This document shows positions 53,169-61,263 of a stretch of 64,000 nt of DNA, piece by piece. The stretch is from Citrobacter arsenatis (lineage in GTDB: Bacteria; Pseudomonadota; Gammaproteobacteria; Enterobacterales; Enterobacteriaceae): NCBI RefSeq assembly GCF_004353845.1, contig NZ_CP037864.1, positions 2,852,001 to 2,916,000 on the forward strand, written 5' to 3'. The notes beneath the pieces are model-generated. The model had not been told where the DNA came from and ran no database searches. It saw only the letters and a list, made by a program, of their open reading frames with translations. The stretch's first letter is position 1. The number at the start of each line of letters is the position of its first letter. Both the position numbers and the translations under genes were made by a program.

Positions 53169-54062
53169 TTATTCCTGGTAGCGAAGCGCATCGATCATCA
53201 GCGCAAAAGCGGGCGGATGCTGCTTACGGCTCGGGTAGTAGAGGTAATATCCGGGGAAAGTCGGACACCAGTCCTGCAGCACCTGAATAAGCGCTCCTGA
53301 CTTTATATCATCCTGCACCCTGTCTTCCGGTATACAGGCGATGCCAAAACCGGATAACGCCGCATCAATCCTTTCCGCTTGCAGATTAAACGTGACCTGC
53401 CCTTCTACTCTGACCCGTAACGGTTTTCCATCCTTCTCAAACTCCCAGTGGTAAAGCCCACCGGCTGTCGGCAGGCGCATATTGATACACCGGTGATGTT
53501 GTAGCTCGTGCGGCGTTTCAGGTGCAGGATTTGCAGCGAAATAAGACGGCGCTCCTACCACGGCCATTCTCATGTCCGGCCCAATTCTTACCGCAATCAT
53601 GTCCTTATCCACGCTTTCGCCCAGGCGGATCCCGGCGTCAAAACGCCCCTCAACAATATCGACAAAGCCGTTATCCACCACCAGTTCAACAGTGATTTCC
53701 GGATATTCCCTGAGGAAGGGTTTTAGCTTCGGCCATACCAGACTTCGCGCGGCATGCTCCCCGGCTGATAAACGAATATTGCCGGAGGCGGTGCCGTTCA
53801 GTTGAACAAGCGATTCCAGTTCCTGTTCAAGATCGGCAATGCGAGGTTCAAGGCAGGCAATAATTCTCTCACCGGCCTCTGTAGGGGCAACGCTTCGGGT
53901 CGTGCGGGTCAGAAGGCGGATATTCAACCTTTCCTCCAGGGCCTTCATCGCGTGGCTGAGTGCAGACTGAGAAACGCCCAGTTTACCCGCTGCTTTGGTA
54001 AAACTTCGCTCCCTTGCCACCACCAGAAAGATTTGCAGTTCGTTGAAGTTTTCTTTGAGCAT
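53169..54062 (-). CDS. LysR-family transcriptional regulator
   Basis: LTTR of 297 residues. The helix-turn-helix SFTKAAGKLGVSQSALSHAM (about 20-39) is nearly the same as that of the regulator at 41794, and the effector domain ends FPGYYLYYPSRKQ. It is divergent from the NAD(P)-binding protein at 54211 and convergent with the aldo/keto reductase pair. Either could be its target; the divergent gene is the usual choice. Confidence 0.9.
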   Translation of the reverse strand: MLKENFNELQIFLVVARERSFTKAAGKLGVSQSALSHAMKALEERLNIRLLTRTTRSVAPTEAGERIIACLEPRIADLEQELESLVQLNGTASGNIRLSAGEHAARSLVWPKLKPFLREYPEITVELVVDNGFVDIVEGRFDAGIRLGESVDKDMIAVRIGPDMRMAVVGAPSYFAANPAPETPHELQHHRCINMRLPTAGGLYHWEFEKDGKPLRVRVEGQVTFNLQAERIDAALSGFGIACIPEDRVQDDIKSGALIQVLQDWCPTFPGYYLYYPSRKQHPPAFALMIDALRYQE

Positions 54063-54210
54063 CGGCGATTTCCTTATGGAGGCATTCCCTTCATCGCATA
54101 CTCATGAAGGGTATTCATAGACACAATCATTTTAGCCCTATTACTGACAATAATGATAATTGATATTCTGACCGTATCGAAAATAAGTCTGAATTATCAG
54201 AAGGTTTATC

Positions 54211-55002
54211 ATGAAAATACTCATTGCAGGCGCGACAGGAAGTATTGGCCTTCATGTCGTCAATACCGCTATTAAAATGGGCCATCAGCCCGTGGCGCTG
54301 GTCAGAAATAAACGCAAAGTAAAATTGCTTCCTCGTGGAACAGATGTTTTTTACGGCGATGTTTCAATGCCTGAAACACTCACCGAATTGCCGAAAGATA
54401 TTGATGCCATCATTTTTACGCTCGGTTCCGATGGTCAGGGTCGTATTGGTGCCAGAGCAATCGATTACGGCGGAGTACGTAATATTTTACGAATTTTCAA
54501 GGATCCGCCTGTTCGCATCAGCCTGATGACCACGATTGGCGTGACTGAACGGCTCAGCACCTGGAATCAACGCACTGAGGTTCATGACTGGAAAAGACGC
54601 GCCGAGCGTCTGGTCAGGGCCAGTGGTCACCCCTATACCATCATCAGGCCCGGCTGGTTTGATTACAACAATGATGATGAACACAGGATCGTTATGCTTC
54701 AGGGAGATCATCGCCATGCAGGAACACCGGAAGATGGTGTGATATCCCGGGAGCAAATTGCCCAGGTTCTGGTCAGTGCCCTGACCCACGACGAGGCAAA
54801 AAATAAAACGTTCGGGCTGGTGGCTGAACGAGGTGAAGCACAGCAGGATCTTACCCCACTGTTTGCAGATCTGCAGGCTGATGATCCACAAAAAAATGAT
54901 GGGGTTCTGGACATAGACAATATGCCTCTGCGTGAAGAACCTGACTGCATTATTAACGAGCTGAATTTGTATTCAAAAAAACTAACCAATCGACAACCCT
55001 GA
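54211..55002 (+). CDS. NAD(P)-binding protein (NmrA/atypical SDR)
   Basis: Rossmann-fold protein of 263 residues with the cofactor loop GATGSIG (about 7-13) and the downstream region PYTIIRPGWF of atypical SDR, NAD(P)H-quinone reductase-like and NmrA-like members. The classical YxxxK pair is not evident. It may be a redox sensor or an oxidoreductase. It is divergent from a LysR gene, and a region of 123 bases with no clear feature separates it from the DUF1471 remnant. Confidence 0.85.
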   Translation: MKILIAGATGSIGLHVVNTAIKMGHQPVALVRNKRKVKLLPRGTDVFYGDVSMPETLTELPKDIDAIIFTLGSDGQGRIGARAIDYGGVRNILRIFKDPPVRISLMTTIGVTERLSTWNQRTEVHDWKRRAERLVRASGHPYTIIRPGWFDYNNDDEHRIVMLQGDHRHAGTPEDGVISREQIAQVLVSALTHDEAKNKTFGLVAERGEAQQDLTPLFADLQADDPQKNDGVLDIDNMPLREEPDCIINELNLYSKKLTNRQP

Positions 55003-55125
55003 CAATTTTGTCATATAGCCGTCAGCCTCATGACAGCTTAAGTCTGTATATTTGAATACACAGATGGAGGAAGTTACTCCTGATACAAGTCCAGTTTCAA
55101 GCATATTGTTAAAGAGGTACTAGAT

Positions 55126-55350
55126 ATGAAAACACTATTTATTACTACATTGGTCATGGGATTTATTTCAGTGAATGCCGCATCTGCCGCTCAGGAAATT
55201 AACCATGCAGATGGCAAAGAAAAGATCGGTGTAGTCTCGGTAAGCAATGCCTATACGCTTGATGATTTATCGAATGCGCTCTCTCGTAAAGCTGATGAGC
55301 AAGGAGCAACATCGTTCAAAATTCTGTCAACCACGGGGAATAACCTGTAA
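55126..55350 (+). pseudogene. DUF1471 (YhcN-family) periplasmic protein, 3'-truncated by IS
   Basis: Small stress-induced periplasmic protein of the BhsA/YhcN group. The signal peptide cleaves after ASA (about residue 21), and the core KIGVVSVSNAYTLDDLSNAL and ADEQGATSFKILSTTGNN are present. Family members continue with a short conserved end (about L-H-G-T-A-x-I-Y-K). Here the frame ends at NNL and a TAA that comes from the insertion-sequence end (TGTAA at 55346). The missing end does not reappear on the other side, so the gene lost its last 10 to 12 codons. Confidence 0.8.
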
Positions 55351-55361
55351 ATAGACCCGTT

Positions 55362-56215
55362 TTAGTTCCATGCATTTTTTGAGATCCCGGCCAAATAATG
55401 GTGCTGTCGGTATTCCTCCGGTGTCATATTGTTCAGAGATTCATGCGGACGTTCACAGTTATATTCTGATAACCATTTTTCCGTGATTTCACGTACTTCA
55501 TTCAGCGTTCTGAACAGATAAAAATCGAGTATTTCTGTGCGATATGTCCTGTTAAAACGCTCAATGAAAGCATTCTGTGTCGGCTTACCCGGCTGAATAA
55601 ACTCCAGTTTTACTGCGTGCTTCTCTGCCCATTCAGCCAGTGCCAGAGAGATAAATTCCGGACCATTATCCATGCGCAGCATGACCGGATAACCGCGGTT
55701 TGCCGCGATCCTGTCGAGCACACGGACCACTCGCAGAGCTGGCAGATTCAGATCTATTTCAATCGACAACGCCTCACAGTTAAAGTCATCAACGACATGG
55801 AACGTGCGAAAACGACGCCCACAGACCAGGGCATCATGCATAAAATCAACAGACCAGCTCTGGTTCAACGCTTCCGGAGTGGCCAGTGGAGAGGGATTAC
55901 GCACCGACAACCGCTGTTTGCCTTTGCGGCGAAAATTCACCTGCAGCAGACAGTAAATACGATGGATCCTTTTGTGATTTCACGGGTGTCCCTGCCGCCG
56001 CAAAACCTGAAGAAGCTTCGAAAAACCGTATCGTTGGTATCGCTCGGCCAATGCCTGCAACGTGACAATAACGGGTTCGTCCCGCGTGGTATCCGGACGG
56101 TAATGGTAAAACCGTTCTGCTCAGATTGAGACTCCGGCAGGCCTGACGGATACTGAGTCCAAATGTCGTTATCAGATGAGTGACCAGCTCACGTTTAAAG
56201 GCTGGTTTTAAAGCT
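55362..56215 (-). pseudogene. IS3-family transposase OrfB, disrupted
   Basis: Catalytic part of the transposase. The rve domain is intact from NFRRKGKQRLSV on, with the DDE residues in SVDFMHDAL, RMDNGPEFIS and NAFIERFNRTYR. The N-terminal part, beginning KALKPAFKRELVTHLITTFG in the -1 frame after orfA, is broken twice. One extra base in the A run at 56108-56111 shifts the frame, and a TGA at 55982-55980 replaces the tryptophan expected in PWNHKRIHRIY. The element should therefore not transpose on its own. Confidence 0.8.
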
Positions 56216-56474
56216 TTTTTTCGATAACATCTTTCAGTGCCCGGTTCTCAAGGCTCAGGTCGGCAAACATCTGTTTGAGACGCCGATTCTCGTCCTCAAG
56301 ATCCTTGATCTTTTTAATATCAGAAGCCTCCATGCCACCGTATCTGGACTTCCAGTTGTACCAGGTGGCTTCAGATATACCGGCCTCCCGGCAGACATCT
56401 TTAACGGTTCGTCCGGCTTCAACCGACTTAATCACAGTGATGATCTGATGCTCAGTAAAACGGGCTTTACGCAT
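56208..56474 (-). CDS. IS3-family transposase OrfA
   Basis: Intact 88-residue DNA-binding protein of the insertion sequence: helix-turn-helix FTEHQIITVIKSVEAGRTVK...GISEATWYNWKSRYGG and a leucine zipper (DLEDENRRLKQMFADLSLEN). It ends in an A-rich stretch (GAAAAAAAGC) that suits the -1 programmed frameshift to OrfB used by this family. Confidence 0.9.
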   Translation of the reverse strand: MRKARFTEHQIITVIKSVEAGRTVKDVCREAGISEATWYNWKSRYGGMEASDIKKIKDLEDENRRLKQMFADLSLENRALKDVIEKKL

Positions 56475-56618
56475 AGCGATCTCCTTCGTTGGCAGATTGA
56501 TTATGCCGGATGATCTCTAAATGTGAATGGCACGATTATGCGGGATACTTACAGTTTTTCACTTAACCTAAAATTTCGACAAGAGTTTATTTCATAATCC
56601 GATTTGAGCTTTGAGCGG

Positions 56619-56637
56619 CTAAACAGTGACTAAACAG
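56619..56637. repeat. Short direct repeat upstream of the TRAP operon
   Basis: CTAAACAG occurs at 56619-56626 and again at 56630-56637, 11 bases apart, that is one helical turn. The surrounding 330 bases between the insertion sequence and dctP hold only this and the operator pair near 56763. Confidence 0.35.
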
Positions 56638-56762
56638 CGAATACCCCGTTTCTGTTTTGTAACAACCATCTACAAATTAGCGATATCCACCACATAATTC
56701 ACATATCCATCAAGCTGATGAAAGGAAGCATATTGCATTTGCGCAGTGAGTCGGATAGCGTC

Positions 56763-56787
56763 TGTAACGTTACACTAAAACGTTACA
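56763..56787. promoter_or_regulatory. LacI-family operator pair of the TRAP operon
   Basis: TGTAACGTTACA (56763-56774) is a perfect 12-base palindrome with the central CG typical of LacI-family sites. A second copy, TAAAACGTTACA (56776-56787), matches at 10 of 12 positions. The perfect form occurs again in front of the LacI-type gene at 62388-62399, so the cognate regulator is very likely that protein. Confidence 0.8.
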
Positions 56788-56883
56788 GAAGAAATTACAG
56801 CGACTTTTTCGTTAAACCAACTGGTTGATTCAGTCCTGCCAGATGGCGTTATCACGACCTCTACACTGTGAGAAAGGATAATC

Positions 56884-57927
56884 ATGATGAAAACAACACC
56901 GTTTAATTCAGCCAGACGTTTTCTGGCACTCGCTTGCCTCAGTAGCGCCCTAATTGCTGGCAGTGTGCTGAGCGCTTCGGCACAGGCAGCAATCAATTTC
57001 CGTGTTTACTCTTCTCTGCCAGGAGATGACTCCTCTGCGCACTATATTTGGTTCAACCGCTTCCAGGAAAACCTCAATAAAAACGGGAAGTTAAAAGGAC
57101 AGATTAAGCTTAATTATTTCGCCAACGCCATGCTAGGAAAAGAAGCCGATGCCACACAACAGGTCCGTATCGGTGCCATTAACATGATGATCTCAGGAAC
57201 CTCAATCTGGGCCACACTGGTTCCTGAAGTGGGCGTGTTGGATCTGGGTTATCTATTTAAAGACTATGATCAGGTCGGGAAAGCGCTGGACGGTAAAGCC
57301 GGTGAGCAGCTTTCTAAGCTAATGATGGATAAAGCAAACGTGATGGTGCTGGGCTATGGCTATAACCTCGGTGCGCGCAATGTATACACCAAAAAGGCGA
57401 TTGAAAAGCCGGAGGATTTAAAGAATCTGAAAATCCGTGTACTGCCAGTACCCAATTTTATCGCCACGCTAAATCACATGGGGGCAGTGGCCATTCCCAT
57501 GCCGGGCGGGGAAGTCTATTCCAGCCTGCAAATGGGTGTGATCGATGGCGTCGAACATGATGCGCCCACCATCTACGCCAGTAAATATTATGAAATCATC
57601 AAGAATGGTACGCTGACCCGCCATAGCTATAACCCGCTGATGATTGCCATGAACAAGAAGAGCTTCGAGCAGATCCCGGAATCATTACGTGCCGACGTGC
57701 TAGCCGCTGCGAAAGAAGCAACGGAATATGAGCGTCAGCAGGCCAGCCAGAAAGAACTGGAAGCGATTAAAAACCTCGAAGCGAAAGGGGTCACTTTCAG
57801 AGAAACCGATCGCGCGTTTTTCGCGCAGGCCGTGCAGCCTGTTTGGAAAACCTTCCTGGATAAATACCCGGCACTGAAACCGATGGTGGACGAAATCAGC
57901 GCCGCCGCGCCGAGCGACAAACCATAA
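56884..57927 (+). CDS. TRAP transporter substrate-binding protein (DctP family)
   Basis: Periplasmic binding protein of a tripartite ATP-independent transporter, 347 residues. The signal peptide ends AQA-AINFRVYSS (about residue 34). The DctP signature LKIRVLPVPNFIATLNHMGA carries the conserved arginine that usually binds a substrate carboxylate, followed by MPGGEVYSSLQMGVIDGVEHD. AAGGA lies before the ATG pair at 56884/56887. It is first in an operon with the permease, an SDR and an RbsD/FucU protein. The arginine favours a sugar acid or other carboxylate. Confidence 0.92.
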   Translation: MMKTTPFNSARRFLALACLSSALIAGSVLSASAQAAINFRVYSSLPGDDSSAHYIWFNRFQENLNKNGKLKGQIKLNYFANAMLGKEADATQQVRIGAINMMISGTSIWATLVPEVGVLDLGYLFKDYDQVGKALDGKAGEQLSKLMMDKANVMVLGYGYNLGARNVYTKKAIEKPEDLKNLKIRVLPVPNFIATLNHMGAVAIPMPGGEVYSSLQMGVIDGVEHDAPTIYASKYYEIIKNGTLTRHSYNPLMIAMNKKSFEQIPESLRADVLAAAKEATEYERQQASQKELEAIKNLEAKGVTFRETDRAFFAQAVQPVWKTFLDKYPALKPMVDEISAAAPSDKP

Positions 57928-58000
57928 GTCGTACATCGTCGGCCAGTGCAGTTTCACCGGTCGACGATGTTGCCCAAACAAACCATGAAAGGAGTTCACC

Positions 58001-59875
58001 ATGGCAGATATTTCGATAAAAACAAAGGATCAAAATACTTTGTTGACGCTGTTAGGGCGGCTGAGTCGATTTCTGACAACCTTAACGTCCTGGGCCGGGG
58101 CTCTAGTGCTGTTTATCAACGTGTTGGTGGTATTCGCTTCAGTAATCTGGCGCTACGCCCTGCACTCACCGATCCACTGGGCGGAAGAAGTGGCGCGCGC
58201 GCTAATGATTGCGCTGGTCTTTTTTGGCGTCGCCACCTCTACAGGCAGAGGCGGACACATTGGCGTCGATCTGTTCTTACGCTTCCTGCCTGTAAACGTA
58301 CGCCCTTACGTTGTCCATGCCAGCCGCTGGATCCTTTTTCTGGTCTCCGTCGGGCTGGTCGTTTCCAGTTATGATCTGGTGCAAGCAGCACGATTGCAAA
58401 CCACCGAGACTGGTCTGCCACAAACCATCTACGTCATTCCGGTATTAATCGGCTCTGCGGTGATGATGGTAGCCGCCCTGGAACATGCCCTGCATGAACG
58501 CACCAAAGTGGTGTTGCTCAGCGGTGTTGGGATCATCGTGCTGGCAGCACTGGGTTATCTGAAATTGTCGCTAATGGCCGATCCAGCCAGTGCGGCGGCT
58601 GGTCTGATGTTGATTTGCTTCATGCTCGGCATTCTGGCCGGTGTACCGATCGCCTTCACGCTCGGCATGTCCGCAATGGTCTTTTTTATCTGCGACCCTT
58701 CCCTGCCCTTTGTCTTTTTCTCTCAGCAGGTGGCTGCGGGCGTAGACCACTTTGTTCTGTTGGCAATTCCATTCTTCTTGCTCGCCGGTGCGGCAATGGA
58801 AATCAACGGCATGTCCACGCGTCTGGTCGAACTGATTGTACGCGGTATGGGGCGCTTTCGCGGTGGTTTGAACATGACAACGGTGCTGTCGATGGCTTTT
58901 TTCTCCGGTATCTCCGGTTCCAAACTGGCAGATGTGGCAGCCGTCGGCGGGGTATTAATGCCTGCTGTACGCCGCGCGAAGCAGGACAGTGAAGAAGCCG
59001 CAGGGGTATTTGCCGCGTCCGCAGTGATGGCGGAGACCATTCCTCCTTGCGTTAATTTAATCGTGATGGGATTTGTCGCTAACATTTCCATCGGGGCGTT
59101 GTTTATCGCTGGCCTGATCCCAGCAGCCTGTCTGCTGGTGCTTTTGATGGTTGCCGCTAATCGTTTTGGCGGGAAAATTAACGTCAACGAAGCCTACCCC
59201 GTATTACGCCCACGAACTCAGCTTTACTTAGGCGCAGCTGTCGGTTTGGTCATGATCTTCATGATTGGCCGCGGGGTAATGATGGGGATCGCCACGTCTA
59301 CAGAAATTTCCGCCTTCGCGGTGATTTACGCCATTGTGGTAGGCCGCCTGGCATTTGGTGAACTGACGCTGAAAGCCACAGTAAAAATGTTCGTCGATAT
59401 CGCGGCAATGTCCGGCGTTCTGTTGTTCATCGTGGCCTGTGCGACCAGCCTCTCTTATGCCCTGACAATCCAGATGATCCCACAACAGATCGCTGAGCTG
59501 CTGGTCGGGATTGGCATGGAGCAAGGAGGCTGGCTGTTCCTGATGTTAACCATTGCCATTCTGATCATCTTTGGTGCGGTTCTGGAAGGCGCGCCTGCGC
59601 TGATCATCTTCGCACCGATTCTGGTACCGATTGCGATTCAGCTTGGCTTTAACCCACTGCACTTTGGCATTGTGATGATCATGGCAATGGGTTTTGGTCT
59701 GTTTTCACCACCGATTGGCCTGGGTTTGTACACTACCTGCGCTATTTGCGGTGTGGAAATGAAGCACGTCATCAAGCCTATGGCGAAATATCTGGCGGTG
59801 GTTTTTGTAGGCATCATTATTGTCGCTATGGCCCCACCGTTAACCACCTGGTTGCCTGGACTGGCCGGCTACTGA
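58001..59875 (+). CDS. TRAP transporter fused permease DctQM
   Basis: Both membrane subunits in a single 624-residue protein. The N-terminal four-helix DctQ part (about 30-165) has ALHSPIHWAEEVARALMIALVFFG. A linker helix follows, then the large DctM part (about 195-620) with GVPIAFTLGMSAM, FFLLAGAAMEINGMSTRLV and MGFGLFSPPIGLGLYTTCAI. Separate Q and M genes are the commoner arrangement; fused forms occur in several uronate or hexonate systems. It lies 73 bases after the binding protein, uses the Na+ gradient and works only with its own binding protein. Confidence 0.93.
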   Translation: MADISIKTKDQNTLLTLLGRLSRFLTTLTSWAGALVLFINVLVVFASVIWRYALHSPIHWAEEVARALMIALVFFGVATSTGRGGHIGVDLFLRFLPVNVRPYVVHASRWILFLVSVGLVVSSYDLVQAARLQTTETGLPQTIYVIPVLIGSAVMMVAALEHALHERTKVVLLSGVGIIVLAALGYLKLSLMADPASAAAGLMLICFMLGILAGVPIAFTLGMSAMVFFICDPSLPFVFFSQQVAAGVDHFVLLAIPFFLLAGAAMEINGMSTRLVELIVRGMGRFRGGLNMTTVLSMAFFSGISGSKLADVAAVGGVLMPAVRRAKQDSEEAAGVFAASAVMAETIPPCVNLIVMGFVANISIGALFIAGLIPAACLLVLLMVAANRFGGKINVNEAYPVLRPRTQLYLGAAVGLVMIFMIGRGVMMGIATSTEISAFAVIYAIVVGRLAFGELTLKATVKMFVDIAAMSGVLLFIVACATSLSYALTIQMIPQQIAELLVGIGMEQGGWLFLMLTIAILIIFGAVLEGAPALIIFAPILVPIAIQLGFNPLHFGIVMIMAMGFGLFSPPIGLGLYTTCAICGVEMKHVIKPMAKYLAVVFVGIIIVAMAPPLTTWLPGLAGY

Positions 59876-59928
59876 TAATCAAATCCTTTATTTGCCACTC
59901 TTAGGTGGCAGGGATATCCACGCACAAA

Positions 59929-59968
59929 AAACGGCAAAACGATGTCACATCATTGCCTGATGCCGTTT
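59929..59968 (+). promoter_or_regulatory. Inverted repeat between TRAP and SDR genes
   Basis: AAACGGCA and TGCCGTTT enclose 24 bases that hold ATGTCACATCATT. Together with GCCAC/GTGGC just upstream (near 59894-59909) it may stabilise the upstream mRNA or partly terminate. There is no clear T tract. Confidence 0.4.
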
Positions 59969-59992
59969 AAATATGAATAACGGGAGTATTAA

Positions 59993-60757
59993 ATGGGATT
60001 ATTAACGGGTAAGAAAGTGTTTATTACGGGTGCGGAACAAGGCATTGGTAAAGAGAGTGCGAAAAAACTGATTGAGGCTGGATGCGACATCTATATACAT
60101 TATTTCAGCGGTGAAGAAGGCCCACGGGAATTAACGGCCCTCGCCCAACAACAGGGCTGTCGGGCTGCCTGTGGCTTCGCCGATTTAACCAATGAAGAAG
60201 ATGCTGCTCGCTGTGTGTCGCAGGCGGCGGAATTTCTTGGCGGTATCGATATTCTGGTTAATAACGTTGGCGGTATTATCGCACGAAAATGGCTGGGTGA
60301 GATTGAACCACATTTCTGGCGCACGGTCATTGATGTCAATATGACGACGATGCTGAATGTCACTCAGCAAGCATTACCCTGGCTGAAAGCCGCACCGAAC
60401 GGCGCCAGTATCGTCAACCTGGCTTCACTGGCTGGCCGTTCTGGTGGTCATGCAGGTTCTCTGGTCTATTCCACCACTAAAGGTGCAGTGCTGACATGGA
60501 CACGCTCACTTGCCGCAGAACTCGGTGAACATGGCATACGCGTCAATGCCGTTGCTCCGGGGCTGATTCTGGGCACGCGTTTTCATAATCAGCACACTAC
60601 GCAAGCCTCTGCCGACCAGACAATCCGAGCCATTCCTCTGGGCAGAGCAGGTACACCGGAAGATGTGGCAAGGGTTATCTGTTTCCTCGCTTCGGAATAT
60701 GATGGTTTCGTTTCCGGCGCAACCATCGACATTAACGGCGGTATTTACCGGGCATAA
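59993..60757 (+). CDS. SDR-family oxidoreductase
   Basis: Classical short-chain dehydrogenase of 254 residues. The cofactor loop is TGAEQGIG (12-19), followed by NNVG (90-93), catalytic S145, Y159 and K163 (YSTTK), and the C-terminal sequence VSGATIDINGGIYRA. In this operon it probably oxidises or reduces the sugar or sugar acid brought in by the TRAP system, like gluconate 5-dehydrogenase relatives; substrate and direction are inferred. CGGGAG lies just before the start. Confidence 0.92.
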   Translation: MGLLTGKKVFITGAEQGIGKESAKKLIEAGCDIYIHYFSGEEGPRELTALAQQQGCRAACGFADLTNEEDAARCVSQAAEFLGGIDILVNNVGGIIARKWLGEIEPHFWRTVIDVNMTTMLNVTQQALPWLKAAPNGASIVNLASLAGRSGGHAGSLVYSTTKGAVLTWTRSLAAELGEHGIRVNAVAPGLILGTRFHNQHTTQASADQTIRAIPLGRAGTPEDVARVICFLASEYDGFVSGATIDINGGIYRA

Positions 60758-60803
60758 ATATGTGGCGGGTAATGATGCCCGCCAGCATTAAAAGGTATGA
60801 TAT

Positions 60804-61223
60804 ATGATCAAGTCAGATATTATTCATCCTGATTTATTGCAGGCATTGGCGCAGTGCGGACATAAGGCGAATATTTTAATCACTGATGCTAACTACTCAT
60901 TTTTAACTAATACTTCTGCGCAGGCACGAATTGTCTGGCTTAATTTCACTCCGGGAACGATCGGTAGCACCCTTATTCTGGAGAAAATTCTCGGCTATAT
61001 TAATGTGGAAAAAGCTACGTTAATGGCGAGCCCGGCTGATTTTGATAACACAGTTGAACGCGAATACCGCGGCATACTTTCGGAGAGGATCGACGTTGAG
61101 CATGTTGAACGTAACGTATTTTATTCGTTGGCCAAGTCGTCCGACACACTCCTGGTCGTCGCGACCGGTGAAACACGCCGCTTCGCCAATATTCTGCTGA
61201 CCGTGGCGCCAACGCTAGTATGA
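60804..61223 (+). CDS. RbsD/FucU-family sugar mutarotase-like protein
   Basis: Protein of 139 residues related to D-ribose pyranase (RbsD) and L-fucose mutarotase (FucU). The signature CGHKANILITDANY keeps the conserved histidine (H20) and aspartate (D28). The C-terminal TGETRRFANILLT has phenylalanine where recalled RbsD (PYANIIL) and FucU (KYGNILL) have the active-site tyrosine. It follows the SDR gene by 46 bases with AAAAGG upstream. In a TRAP operon it may convert ring or anomeric forms of the imported sugar. Confidence 0.88.
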   Translation: MIKSDIIHPDLLQALAQCGHKANILITDANYSFLTNTSAQARIVWLNFTPGTIGSTLILEKILGYINVEKATLMASPADFDNTVEREYRGILSERIDVEHVERNVFYSLAKSSDTLLVVATGETRRFANILLTVAPTLV

Positions 61224-61229
61224 TATAAC

Positions 61230-61252
61230 GAGAAGAACGTTCCGTTCTTCTC
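61230..61252. terminator. Hairpin between convergent genes
   Basis: GAGAAGAACG/CGTTCTTCTC, a ten-pair stem with a three-base loop directly after the RbsD/FucU-type gene and before the LacI gene end. It lacks a T tract on either strand. Confidence 0.6.
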
Positions 61253-61263
61253 CTGTCGCGTAA

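Larger units (their letters stand above)
55346..56553 (-). mobile_element. IS3-family insertion sequence (IS407-like), 1208 bp
   Basis: The ends are imperfect inverted repeats, TGTAAATAGACCCG on the left (55346) and TGTAAGTATCCCG on the right (read inward from 56553). Both fit the TG...CA rule of the IS3 family. Inside are orfA and an orfB with the DDE core. No target-site duplication is seen: the outer flanks are AACC on the left and GTTT on the right. The name within the family cannot be given without a search. Confidence 0.82.
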
